DNA of 29,055 bases from an uncultured Alphaproteobacteria bacterium (lineage in GTDB: Bacteria; Pseudomonadota; Alphaproteobacteria; Micavibrionales; Micavibrionaceae): the NCBI GenBank assembly GCA_946481105.1, contig CAMLMM010000020.1, positions 1-29,055 of the forward strand. The letters are read 5' to 3'. Shown here piece by piece: positions 7,589 to 15,389 of this stretch. A program made the position numbers and the translations under genes. The notes under the pieces were generated by a model. The model was not told where the DNA came from. It saw only the letters and a program-made list of their open reading frames with translations, and made no database searches. Position 1 is the stretch's first letter. Each line of letters starts with the position of its first letter.

Positions 7589-8761
7589 TTATGCCACAGC
7601 CGGGGACGTTTTTTCAAGTTTTCTCAATGGGTTTCCCCAAAATGCACACAGAATCAGTCCAAAACCCAGCGATTTATAGCTTGCGTATAAACACACGGCG
7701 ATAAAGAGCGGCAGGATAAGGGGGATCAGCCACCAGATATCGGGGCGCTTTTTCCATAGGGGGCGCAGAACGCCGGTGATAATTCCGCCCCCGATGACAG
7801 CTAAACCCACAATCCCCGTTTTCAGCAGCAAAAACGACATCAGGGAATGGGTATAAGTGACGGGCAACCCCGCCACGGCCGGGTTTTCAAACCGAAATCC
7901 CCAGCCCATGCCAAATAGCAGCGTAGTCCAGTTTTCGGTGACGATACGCCAGACCATGCCCCATTCCTGAACCCGCCCGTTTTCGCCGACGGCACGGTTT
8001 TTAAGCATCAGGCCCTCGGCGATTCCGGTCCATAACGATACCATGGCCAGCGCAATAAGACTGCCAACCAGTATAATTCCCAGCGCCCGGTACGGGCGTT
8101 TCACCATAACAACAACAATGCCGCCCATGATAACCAGTGCCATTAAACCCAGACCCGCCCGCTGGAGCATCAGCGCCATGGAAAGAAGCGGTAATGGAAT
8201 TAGCAGCAAAGCGGAAAACCCCCATTTCACATCACCCCGCCCCAGCGCCGCGCGAAAAAACACGCATAGCCCAAACAACGCCGTCATCAGCACTTCCGGA
8301 CTGTTCGCCAGGTAAAGTAAATCTGCGGGTGTGCCGCCCAGCCAGCGCGCCGGATATAATAAAGTATCGCCATAAGCCCAGAGGGCGCGGACCGCAAAGA
8401 TAAAACCAATCCCGGTAAGCATCATATAAAACAGGCACGGATGTTCCCGCACATGGGATGCCCAGAATAATGGCAGAAAGAAAAAGAACAGGGGCACTAT
8501 ATCGCGCATCATATCCGCCGGATGATTGCCCGAAACGACCCCGCCTATCCCCGGCAGAATAAGGCCATATATCAGGGGAAGCAGCGCTGCCGGCTGCGTC
8601 AGAATAAAATCGGGCCGCAGGGATAGGAACAGGCCTATGCCAATAAGTATTTCAAAAACGCCGATATTATCAGGGGTGGGCGACCCGACACAGGCATACA
8701 GCGCCAAGCCCGCCATCAGCAGTAAAAATTGCTTCGGCAAATGGCTCAGCGGCGCGATCAT
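7589..8761 (-). CDS. O-antigen ligase/polymerase-like membrane protein (WaaL/Wzy family)
   Basis: This protein of about 390 residues has around ten to twelve hydrophobic helices, a long extracytoplasmic loop in the C-terminal half, and the THSLMSFLLLKTGIVG segment where ligases and polymerases of the Wzy_C type keep a conserved His. Family members either join polysaccharide to lipid A-core or polymerise repeat units; the sequence alone cannot decide which. The ATG at 8761 was chosen because it overlaps the stop of the TSUP gene as ATGA and immediately precedes the first helices. An in-frame upstream extension of 46 residues lies within the TSUP gene and looks unlike protein. It pairs logically with the Wzz-like gene two positions downstream. 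Confidence 0.8.
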   Translation of the reverse strand: MIAPLSHLPKQFLLLMAGLALYACVGSPTPDNIGVFEILIGIGLFLSLRPDFILTQPAALLPLIYGLILPGIGGVVSGNHPADMMRDIVPLFFFFLPLFWASHVREHPCLFYMMLTGIGFIFAVRALWAYGDTLLYPARWLGGTPADLLYLANSPEVLMTALFGLCVFFRAALGRGDVKWGFSALLLIPLPLLSMALMLQRAGLGLMALVIMGGIVVVMVKRPYRALGIILVGSLIALAMVSLWTGIAEGLMLKNRAVGENGRVQEWGMVWRIVTENWTTLLFGMGWGFRFENPAVAGLPVTYTHSLMSFLLLKTGIVGLAVIGGGIITGVLRPLWKKRPDIWWLIPLILPLFIAVCLYASYKSLGFGLILCAFWGNPLRKLEKTSPAVA

Positions 8762-9570
8762 GTCTCCAGCAGCATCTTGGTCGCCAGAACAACCATTAAC
8801 GCGACAAAAATATATTTCAGTTTTTTGACCGGCAGCGCATGGGATGCCTTCACGCCCCACGGCGCGACTATTACGCTGACTGGCACAATCAAAAGCCACG
8901 CCGTTATATTAATATGGCTGAATACGCCGCCATCCGCCATGCCCGAAACCATAAACCCGAGTGCGGCAGGCAGCGCCACCATCACCCCCAGCACCGAGGA
9001 CGTCGCAATGGCATTATGAAGCGGAATTCCGGCGCGATTCAAATAAGGGACGTTCAGCATAGCCCCGGCAATGCCCATCATGGTCGCAATCAGGCCAATA
9101 ATTGATCCTGCCGGATAGGCCACATAAGGGCGCAGTAATTGCGGATGGCCGACCGCGTTTTCTTTTTTCATCAAGGTCATTACGGCCATCGCATACAAGC
9201 CGACGGAGAAAATCATGCGGAGCGTTTCGTTCTCAAGTTTGGATACTACAAACACACCCATGCAGACGCCCACGACCAACCCCGGCACCATAAGTTTAAA
9301 GGCATCCCAGCGCACCGCCTTGCGCTTAATCTGCGCCCAGGATGATGACATGCCAGTGGGGATAATAATCGACATGGATGTAGCGAGGGCCATCGCCATC
9401 AGCGCGGAATCAGCATAGCTATGCCCGATATGCTTTTCGACATAGTAAAGGCCGGGCACCATCAAAGCGCCGCCACCGACCCCCAGCAGCCCGGCACAAA
9501 AACCGACCAGAGCCCCTAAACTGATATACAGGGCGGCAATGGTCATAAACTCAGGGGTCAGCAAATCCAT
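8758..9570 (-). CDS. TSUP (TauE/SafE) family membrane permease
   Basis: This 270-residue protein has about eight transmembrane helices in two related halves. Each half begins with a glycine-rich signature: GFCAGLLGVGGGALMVP in the first and GLIATMMGIAGAMLNVP in the second. This duplicated pattern defines the TauE/SafE (COG0730) family, which exports sulfite, sulfoacetate or other small organic anions. The substrate here is unknown. It is the first gene of the leftward polysaccharide operon and overlaps the ligase-like gene by 4 bases. An AGGA Shine-Dalgarno is present 7 bases before the ATG. A role in the polysaccharide pathway is not established and may be coincidental. Confidence 0.9.
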   Translation of the reverse strand: MDLLTPEFMTIAALYISLGALVGFCAGLLGVGGGALMVPGLYYVEKHIGHSYADSALMAMALATSMSIIIPTGMSSSWAQIKRKAVRWDAFKLMVPGLVVGVCMGVFVVSKLENETLRMIFSVGLYAMAVMTLMKKENAVGHPQLLRPYVAYPAGSIIGLIATMMGIAGAMLNVPYLNRAGIPLHNAIATSSVLGVMVALPAALGFMVSGMADGGVFSHINITAWLLIVPVSVIVAPWGVKASHALPVKKLKYIFVALMVVLATKMLLET

Positions 9571-9620
9571 AACAAATCCTTTTTGGCTTTATACGGAGCA
9601 AGCGCTGCTCCGGCAAGACG

Positions 9621-9647
9621 AAAAGGGCGCCTGATAGCGCCCTTTTT
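9621..9647. terminator. Bidirectional intrinsic terminator
   Basis: GGGCGC (9625-9630) and GCGCCC (9637-9642) form a perfect 6-bp stem with loop CTGATA. The stem is flanked by AAAA on the left and TTTTT on the right. It ends the leftward secreted-protein gene (stop at 9670) before the TSUP gene begins, and can also work on the plus strand. Confidence 0.85.
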
Positions 9648-9669
9648 ATGAAGCAATGCAATAAACGGG

Positions 9670-10503
9670 TTACATGATTTCCCAGGCGGACCCGCTGCCG
9701 CCCCCGCCGGAGCCGCCGCCCGAAGCGCTGCCGCCACCACTGAACGCACCACCGCCCCCCAGCCCGTCTTCGGAATAATCATAGGCGTCATCGTTCAGAT
9801 TGGCGATGCCACCTCCATCGCTTTCTTCTGTACCGCCCTCATCGCTCCACCAGTTTTCACCGTTGGCATTGCGCTCGGCCAGTTCATCGCGGTCGCCATC
9901 ATCCATGCCGGAATAACCAAGATGGTGCGTGTCCGCATACTCATCCAGTTGTTCGTCCGTGGCAAAGGTATCGACAAATTCGCTGATATCTCCAACCGAG
10001 TCGTTGGATGCGAGTGTACCCGGCAGAATATCGTAATCTTCGGGACTTACGCGATTCAGTATATTGACCGCCGCATCAGGGTCGGAGGACAACGCAACCA
10101 GGGACGCGCCGCCATCAACCGCTATAAGCTGCTGAAGCTTGGGGGCCAGAGATGGATCTATGCTATAAATACTCTTAAAGGCGCTGTTCACCTGGTCCAT
10201 CGTTACCGATACCGGCAGGACAGACGGCACCGCGCCCGTTACGCCATTTTCAAAAGTGGTAACATGGTTGGTCAGATAAACCTCGCCATCACTCCGGTGG
10301 GTTTCGTTCAAATAATCCGTGACTTCCACAGGCTGAACAACCGATTCTATATCAGAAACAATCGGCTCTATTGGCATAGGTGTCGGCAGCAGCTTGGTTA
10401 CGGTGCCAAATAACGACATCTCCGCCATGGCCGGAGAAGATATACCGGCGCCAGTCAGAAGTGCTGACACAGCGGCAAGCGTATAAATTTTTTTCATTTT
10501 CAT
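9670..10503 (-). CDS. Secreted acidic protein with Gly-rich C-terminal tail, unknown function
   Basis: This 277-residue protein has no recognised family. A clear signal peptide is visible (basic MKMKK, hydrophobic core, cleavage after AMA at residue 27). The mature part is acidic, with many Asp and Glu (for example SPEDYDILPG, MDDGDRDELAERN). It ends in a roughly 30-residue Gly/Ser tail (GLGGGG...GGGGSGSAWEIM). Start choice: ATG at 10503 follows AAGGGTG at good spacing. An 11-residue longer reading is possible but would weaken the signal peptide. It is transcribed alone, ends at the hairpin 9621-9647, and faces the unknown gene at 10755. The tail suggests a flexible surface or matrix protein, which is inference only. 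Confidence 0.75.
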   Translation of the reverse strand: MKMKKIYTLAAVSALLTGAGISSPAMAEMSLFGTVTKLLPTPMPIEPIVSDIESVVQPVEVTDYLNETHRSDGEVYLTNHVTTFENGVTGAVPSVLPVSVTMDQVNSAFKSIYSIDPSLAPKLQQLIAVDGGASLVALSSDPDAAVNILNRVSPEDYDILPGTLASNDSVGDISEFVDTFATDEQLDEYADTHHLGYSGMDDGDRDELAERNANGENWWSDEGGTEESDGGGIANLNDDAYDYSEDGLGGGGAFSGGGSASGGGSGGGGSGSAWEIM

Positions 10504-10754
10504 GGCGACACCCTTCCCATTTAAAAACCACTTCACAACAAACTATAATTGTTTTGTGCCTTTGTTTAATTTTCGGCACGATAACCTGTAACTTTAATTA
10601 TCTATTCTAATTATTAACATTCCCATAATTATATAAAATTTTATGCATTCCATAATCTCAATTTTATTAGGGAAATTTTAACCCTTCGGGAGCATTATTG
10701 AAAACAATAAAGCAAAAACATGGGATGAAAAATGGTCCCGCAGGATGGTGTAGT

Positions 10755-11432
10755 ATGAAAGTCAATATTAAGGAATTCATAGGTCAGGCGGGCTTATCCG
10801 AACCGTTCTATCCGGGCAAGAGAGTCGTGAAACTCTGCCCCCAGCCGGGCGAGTTCAAAAGCCATTGTGTTGTATATGACTGGCGCAACCCGGCCCTGAT
10901 CCGCATTGAAATCAAAGCCGGGCTGACGGGACGCGACCTGCCGGTTAAAGACCTGGCCCGCTACCCTGTCAGTTTTCAGGCTCCTACCTTTATCGAGATT
11001 GATGTCCTCACCGGTGATATGCGTACCGTTGAACGCGCGGCCAATGATGATGAGGAAGAAGACGAAGGAAAAAGCAAAAGCGGCAAGTCGGGCGGCGGCG
11101 GCAAGCGCCCGGCCAGAAAGGGTCTCAGCGGGTCCATGATGTCTTTCGCCAGTGCCGTGGAAGGCACCCTGCCCGACAGCGGCAAAATTGCTGAAATGGT
11201 CGTGATGGGCATGAAGATCGCCGAAGATGCGTATCACAGCGTCCTGAATAAATTCTTCATCCAGGTCGAACATGCCAAAATTTCTGCGTCCGACCTGATG
11301 GCGGCGGCGGGCAAACTTGTGACCAAGTTTACGCCCCCAGCCTTCCTGAAACCGAAAGGTGATGAAAACGTCGTCTATAAATATAACCGTGAAAAGAACG
11401 AGGTGATGTTCACGGGTATGATACCGACCTGA
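10755..11432 (+). CDS. Hypothetical protein with charged Gly/Lys linker
   Basis: This 225-residue protein is of no recognised family. The N-terminal part (1-95) has alternating strands and conserved-looking segments such as GEFKSHCVVYDWRNPALIRIEI. A low-complexity linker follows: acidic DDEEEDE (98-104), then KSKSGKSGGGGKRPARKG. The C-terminal part (125-225) is helical, then ends in a strand-like YKYNREKNEVMFTGMI. No signal peptide or membrane helix is seen, so it is probably cytosolic. Start: the ATG at 10755 has AGGATGG upstream. A TTG at 10698 with GGGAG at good spacing would add 19 residues and cannot be excluded. It is divergent from the secreted-protein gene across 251 AT-rich bases. 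Confidence 0.75.
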   Translation: MKVNIKEFIGQAGLSEPFYPGKRVVKLCPQPGEFKSHCVVYDWRNPALIRIEIKAGLTGRDLPVKDLARYPVSFQAPTFIEIDVLTGDMRTVERAANDDEEEDEGKSKSGKSGGGGKRPARKGLSGSMMSFASAVEGTLPDSGKIAEMVVMGMKIAEDAYHSVLNKFFIQVEHAKISASDLMAAAGKLVTKFTPPAFLKPKGDENVVYKYNREKNEVMFTGMIPT

Positions 11433-11445
11433 CGTAATATCCACC

Positions 11446-11474
11446 TTGACAAATTGGGTTTAGTTTCCTAATAT
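11446..11474 (+). promoter_or_regulatory. Near-consensus sigma-70 promoter
   Basis: TTGACA (11446-11451) and TAATAT (11469-11474) are separated by exactly 17 bases. Transcription would begin near 11481. No gene starts within 390 bases, and a perfect hairpin lies just downstream, so this may drive a small RNA. Confidence 0.75.
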
Positions 11475-11499
11475 ATAAATAGCAATCAGAGACCACTCC

Positions 11500-11523
11500 A
11501 TGCCGCAGACCTTTCTGCGGCAT
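11500..11523 (+). terminator. Perfect stem-loop, possible small-RNA structure or terminator
   Basis: ATGCCGCAGA (11500-11509) pairs perfectly with TCTGCGGCAT (11514-11523) around a CCTT loop. The following TTTGTGCT is a weak T-tract, so termination would be inefficient. It sits about 20 bases after the expected start of the promoter at 11446-11474. Confidence 0.5.
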
Positions 11524-11646
11524 TTGTGCTGGGCCAATTGGCTATAATCGACGCTAAGTTTTCTCAAAATTGCGAAACGAACTGAGTTTAACTCCTCAAT
11601 TTGTCATTTATGCGAGCAAACGAACTAACAGACCCCCCTTAATTTC

Positions 11647-11744
11647 CGTCATTGCGAGGAGGAACAGCGTTCCGACGCGGCAATCCATTTTTTATTAAGA
11701 CCAGATTTTTGGATTGCTTCGTCGCTACGCTCCTCGCAATGACG
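11647..11744. repeat. MITE-like dispersed palindromic repeat
   Basis: Terminal arms CGTCATTGCGAGGA (11647-11660) and TCCTCGCAATGACG (11731-11744) are perfect 14-bp inverted repeats. Inner sequence continues the dyad imperfectly (GGCAATCCA against TGGATTGCT). This ‘cgtcattgcgagga...gcaatcca’ palindrome is familiar as a dispersed repeat in many bacterial genomes; translated fragments read VIARSVATKQS. No transposase is encoded. No function is known to me. Confidence 0.75.
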
Positions 11745-11758
11745 TTAGGGGAAAAAAC

Positions 11759-11802
11759 TTTGTGATTCTTTGTGTGCTTTGTGACTTTGTGGTGAAAAAA
11801 TA
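11759..11802. repeat. TTTGTG-rich dispersed repeat
   Basis: Short tandem-like units of CTTTGTG/TTTGTGT/CTTTGTGACTTTGTGG end in GGTGAAAAAA. This resembles a repeat family scattered through diverse bacterial genomes, whose false translations read HHKVTKHTKN. It is noncoding here and lies just before the rhomboid gene's upstream region. Confidence 0.5.
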
Positions 11803-11877
11803 CAAAGCCGACGGAACGAACTGAGTTTTCATGGCGGGCCATCGTGCTATATTAGCGGGCATAACCTGAAAGATACC

Positions 11878-12555
11878 ATGACGAATATCCTGCATTTTAA
11901 GCCTCGCCTCCCTGATAAAGGACCTGCCCTCCGTCATCCCCCGATGATTAATCTGCCGCCGGTGACAAAAATCCTGATCGGCATCATGGTGGTCATCCAT
12001 GTGACCATCAGCTTGCTTACGTTGACCGTGTCACCGATTATCGAACAATATGCGCTGGCGTTTGGCGGATTTTCACCGGCCAGCTGGACCAACGGCGTGT
12101 TCCTGGCAACAACGCCATTTACTCCCCTCACCTATGCGTTCCTGCACGCCAGCTGGCTGCATCTGGGGGTGAATATGGTCATGATGGCGGCGGCGGGCAG
12201 CGGGCTGGAACGTATGCAGGGCGGCAAATTCACGCTGATAATTTTTCTGGTGACGTCTCTTCTTGCCGCCATCGCCCATTGGGCCTTGATGCATGATTCC
12301 GTATTTCCGGTGGTTGGCGCATCCGGCGGCATCAGCGGCCTGTTCGGGGCGCTTATCTACCGTCTGTATAAATCAGGACAGCTGGGCACGGGCCGCTACG
12401 GTTTGTGGCCGACGATTGGGATATGGCTGGGAATTTCCATTCTGTTTGGTTTGACAGGCGGCCCGAATGGGATGCAAATCGCCTGGGCCGCGCATATCGG
12501 TGGTTTTCTGGCGGGGCTGGGGCTGGCTAAACTGCTGGCGCGGCGAGTACGCTGA
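11878..12555 (+). CDS. Rhomboid family intramembrane serine protease
   Basis: This 225-residue polytopic protein cleaves transmembrane substrates inside the inner membrane. It has a six-helix rhomboid core. HASWLHLGVNM (90-100) gives the H-x4-H-x3-N oxyanion motif of helix 2, and VVGASGGISG (145-154) supplies the catalytic Ser149 in GASG. AWAAHIGGFLAG supplies the partner His206. The short N-terminal extension is cytosolic with no extra domain. The start ATG has only a modest GAAAG-type Shine-Dalgarno. It converges on hemY, overlapping its 3' end by 29 bases. Its substrate is unknown. Confidence 0.93.
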   Translation: MTNILHFKPRLPDKGPALRHPPMINLPPVTKILIGIMVVIHVTISLLTLTVSPIIEQYALAFGGFSPASWTNGVFLATTPFTPLTYAFLHASWLHLGVNMVMMAAAGSGLERMQGGKFTLIIFLVTSLLAAIAHWALMHDSVFPVVGASGGISGLFGALIYRLYKSGQLGTGRYGLWPTIGIWLGISILFGLTGGPNGMQIAWAAHIGGFLAGLGLAKLLARRVR

Positions 12556-13873
12556 TATCCGCGCCAAATACACCGTGGCCTTCTTTGCTCCAGACTAATG
12601 TATTGAACAGCCGTTCCGGTTCCAGCACCGGAACCCAGCCGGGCATGTGGCGACCCGTGCGCGCGCATATCCATCCGGCCCCCTGGGCACTGGCATGGGC
12701 GCGGTCCAGCCACTGACGGATAACCTCAGGCTTGTTCGTTGTCTTTTCTTCCAACTGGACCCAGAGCTGATAGACAGCGGCCACAGGCGCGATCTTTTCG
12801 GCCTGCGCCAAAGCTACGCGAGCCTCGCCCCATAAACCATCGTTAATCGCCGCCTGCGCCTGCGCGAGATGGGAGTCGAGACTGTCCTCATGATAACGTG
12901 TCAGATTTTTAACCCAGGCGAGCCGCCCGGCTTTTTGTTTGGATGGCTGTTTATCCCATAATTCATTCCAGACCGCCATTAATTCCGGGTGCGGCTGGAT
13001 GCGCCATGATTTTTCAATCAGGCCCTGCGCCTTGGATAGTTTCTCACGGGTTATATATGCCTGGACCAGGCGCACGATAGCCGGCACAAACATGTCAGGG
13101 CTATGTTTCACGGCAAGTTTGTAAAATTCAAATGACTCATCCGTGCGGTTTTCTTTCTGCGCCATATCGCCGAGGGCGATATACAAGGCAACACGGTCCT
13201 GCGCCGCCTTGGGCTTATCAATGACTTTGGCGCGTACCGCTTTATCCAATGTCACCAACGCGTCGCTCCAGTGGTAATTCTTCAGTTCCAGTTCATACAA
13301 AGCTTTCAGCAGACTCGGGTTTTTAGGGTGGTTGGCGACGGATTGCCGCGCCAGCAACAACGCCTTTTCAAAATCGCCCGCCAGAATGGCTTTCTGTGTT
13401 AGGCCCTGCAGCCCGAGCAGCGCCGTATCGGCATTTTGTACCAATGAGAGATAAAGTTCGTCATGATCCTGCACATTATCCGGTTGTGACCGCGCCTGTA
13501 ACAGCAGTGGCAGGCCGGATTCGGTATCCGGCAATAGTTTCTGCGCCCGTTGTGCCATAGCATAGGCCGTGCGGTGATCGCCAATGGCCGCAGCTGTCAC
13601 GCTCTGCAACAGGACTTTATACCCTTTCACCCGCTGACGCTCATGATGGGCGCGCATTAATTCACGGGGCCAGAGCGTGATGCGCGTGGCAAGCGCGGAC
13701 GCCAGAAAAATGACCCAAAATGCCAGGAATAAGCCAGCAGCGACAAATCCAAGTTGGATAGTGACGGTGTAGTCTCGCCACTCCACCACCACCGTCCCGG
13801 CCTGTGACGCCAGAACAATGGCAATGCCGACGATAGCCGCAATCTTGATGAAATACCAAATAGCCCGCAACAT
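12527..13873 (-). CDS. hemY: HemY-like membrane TPR protein of heme operon
   Basis: This protein of 448 residues belongs to the proteobacterial HemY family (COG3898), whose exact role in heme metabolism is unsettled. Two transmembrane helices sit at the N-terminus (about 5-24 and 41-64). They are followed by TITLWPRELMRAHHERQRVKGYKVLLQSVTAAAIGDHRTAYAMAQRA, the characteristic HemY_N region. The rest is helical TPR-like repeats. The end ‘WICARTGRHMPGWVPVLEPERLFNTLVW’ is typical of alphaproteobacterial members. It is the last gene of hemC-hemD-mic60-hemY. The ATG 13873 (MLRAIWYF) was chosen over a GTG four codons earlier. It is unrelated to Gram-positive HemY oxidase. Confidence 0.88.
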   Translation of the reverse strand: MLRAIWYFIKIAAIVGIAIVLASQAGTVVVEWRDYTVTIQLGFVAAGLFLAFWVIFLASALATRITLWPRELMRAHHERQRVKGYKVLLQSVTAAAIGDHRTAYAMAQRAQKLLPDTESGLPLLLQARSQPDNVQDHDELYLSLVQNADTALLGLQGLTQKAILAGDFEKALLLARQSVANHPKNPSLLKALYELELKNYHWSDALVTLDKAVRAKVIDKPKAAQDRVALYIALGDMAQKENRTDESFEFYKLAVKHSPDMFVPAIVRLVQAYITREKLSKAQGLIEKSWRIQPHPELMAVWNELWDKQPSKQKAGRLAWVKNLTRYHEDSLDSHLAQAQAAINDGLWGEARVALAQAEKIAPVAAVYQLWVQLEEKTTNKPEVIRQWLDRAHASAQGAGWICARTGRHMPGWVPVLEPERLFNTLVWSKEGHGVFGADISVLAAPAV

Positions 13874-13886
13874 GCCGACCACCACC

Positions 13887-15389
13887 CTATTTGGCCATAT
13901 AATTTGGCGATGAACCGGAAATATTCGGCATATCAGGCAGCATCCCCTTCATTGGTCCGAGCAGATCATCGAGCCCACCGCTTGCCATATACGGCGCGGA
14001 CCCCCCGGCCATGCCTTTCAGCTTGCCAGCGATATTCCCGCTCAGAAGCTGCTGCAACTGCCCAGCCATCAGCGTATCCTGCGCCTGCATCATAAAAGGT
14101 TTGGCTTTTTCGGCGGCTGGCCCCTGCAACCCATTGAGAATAGCCATCGCCCCGGCAACGTCACCGGCATCGAGTTTCTTTTGAGCCTCAGCGATTTTCT
14201 TCTGCGTTTCGGTCCCGGACACCTGCGCCCCGCCTTTTTCGACCGTCATAATATTGCCGACACGCGCCAGGGCCTTGTCCTCGATAGATACATTTTCACC
14301 GGACAAGGACGCGGCGACAATCTCGCCTGTCAGGCCGCGCAATTCCCGCGACAGCCCATCAGGAGTCAGCACACCGGCCTTGGCTTTCGGGGCCAGGCGG
14401 TCAATGGCCTGTTGCAACGCCGGATCATCCTTGGCTGCCGTCATTTTCAGGATTTTTAGGTCCTGTTCAAAAGAGTCATTGTCGCGCGACAGGGAATTGC
14501 GCAATTGCGACATACCCACCAACATAATAGCGGCCCTCATGTCTTCGTCCGAAACATCCTTGAATGTGGCGGCAATCTTGGGGTCGCTCGCGCGCATTTT
14601 CTGGAATGTGGCGGCAAGCTGGTCGGGTGTCTGCTCCGCCGCGCCTTCGGAATTTGCGATGAACATATCCATCATGCTTTGGATCTGGCCCATGCCTTCG
14701 GGGCTTGACTGCAAGGCGCGCAGCTTATGCAGCATATCCTGAAGGCCGTAGGCATGGGTCTTTTCCACCAGATGACTGATTGTGCCTTCAACCTTGTTCA
14801 GACGTTCTGACATGGGGCCGTTCTGAATATCATTCAGCGCGTCTTTATAATATTGGGCCTCGGCGCTCAGCTCGCTGATTTTGCCCTGCAACCCCGCCAG
14901 CTTTTGCTCCAGCTCGGACGGAATCGCCGCCTCTTTTTCGGCCTGAAGCTGCGCCATGCGCGCTTCCATATCGCGGATACGCTGTTCCTGTACGGACAGC
15001 TTGCGCACCTGGGGCGTCACAGCGAAAACTGCCCCCAGCGCCGCGGCGGCAAACAGGACAATGGCCGAACCAATCAGCAGACGGTTATGCGTATCCTGCT
15101 GGATAGCCGGGTCGGCCTTGGCGTGAACTTGTTTCATCGGCAGAACAACCGATTCAGCTGGCTCTTCCGGCATCTCAAGACCGTTGAGCAGGTCATCAAC
15201 GTCAATCTGATGCAACATCGCGGCGTTTTGCAGGTCACGCAGCCGGGAGAGCGGGATAGCATTGCGTTTCTTCCAGCCCTGAATGGTCGTCACCGGAATG
15301 CCTGTCTTGGCGGACATGGGGCGAATGCCCCCGAACCGGTCGATAATAGCCGTGGCATTGCCGATTACATCATGTGAGTCTGTCGTCAT
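13887..15389 (-). CDS. Mitofilin/Mic60-like membrane protein with N-terminal HTH-like segment
   Basis: This 500-residue protein fits the bacterial Mic60 slot between hemD and hemY. Seen: an N-terminal region at 13-70 (AIIDRFGGIRPMSAKTG, then IPVTTIQGWKKRNAIP) resembling a helix-turn-helix, one transmembrane helix (104-123), a coiled coil (~128-205), and a long helical body. The C-terminal mitofilin-type signature is VGNIMTVEKGG, then AEAQKKLDAGDVAGAMAILNGLQGPA (400-425). A Gly/Met/Pro-rich tail (450-500) ends it. Known: alphaproteobacterial Mic60 shapes inner-membrane folds and contacts outer-membrane proteins, and its genes often lie in heme operons. Inference: the cytoplasmic HTH-like head could bind DNA or a partner. 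The start overlaps hemD by 20 bases; hemY begins 13 bases after its stop. Confidence 0.82.
   Translation of the reverse strand: MTTDSHDVIGNATAIIDRFGGIRPMSAKTGIPVTTIQGWKKRNAIPLSRLRDLQNAAMLHQIDVDDLLNGLEMPEEPAESVVLPMKQVHAKADPAIQQDTHNRLLIGSAIVLFAAAALGAVFAVTPQVRKLSVQEQRIRDMEARMAQLQAEKEAAIPSELEQKLAGLQGKISELSAEAQYYKDALNDIQNGPMSERLNKVEGTISHLVEKTHAYGLQDMLHKLRALQSSPEGMGQIQSMMDMFIANSEGAAEQTPDQLAATFQKMRASDPKIAATFKDVSDEDMRAAIMLVGMSQLRNSLSRDNDSFEQDLKILKMTAAKDDPALQQAIDRLAPKAKAGVLTPDGLSRELRGLTGEIVAASLSGENVSIEDKALARVGNIMTVEKGGAQVSGTETQKKIAEAQKKLDAGDVAGAMAILNGLQGPAAEKAKPFMMQAQDTLMAGQLQQLLSGNIAGKLKGMAGGSAPYMASGGLDDLLGPMKGMLPDMPNISGSSPNYMAK

Larger units (their letters stand above)
11576..11828. repeat. Pair of 14-bp direct repeats, AACGAACTGAGTTT
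   Basis: Identical copies lie at 11576-11589 and 11815-11828, 239 bases apart. A shorter related copy (AAACGAACT) lies at 11618-11626. They enclose the inverted-repeat element at 11647-11744 and the TTTGTG-rich stretch. They could be target duplications or recombination scars. Confidence 0.7.

Noticed and set aside
8762..8899. Upstream extension of the ligase-like protein by 46 residues
   Set aside because: It lies wholly within the TSUP gene in another frame and reads as non-protein; the ATGA start at 8761 fits better.
10536..10562. Imperfect dyad CACAACA...TGTTTTGTG before the secreted-protein gene, possibly a third NrdR-like site
   Set aside because: Spacing and symmetry do not fit the NrdR consensus, there is no paired site, and the gene has no link to nucleotide metabolism.
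11639..12000. Minus-strand open frames of 67 and 91 codons
   Set aside because: They translate dispersed repeats (VIARSVATKQS, HHKVTKHTKN patterns typical of false proteins) and overlap the rhomboid start.
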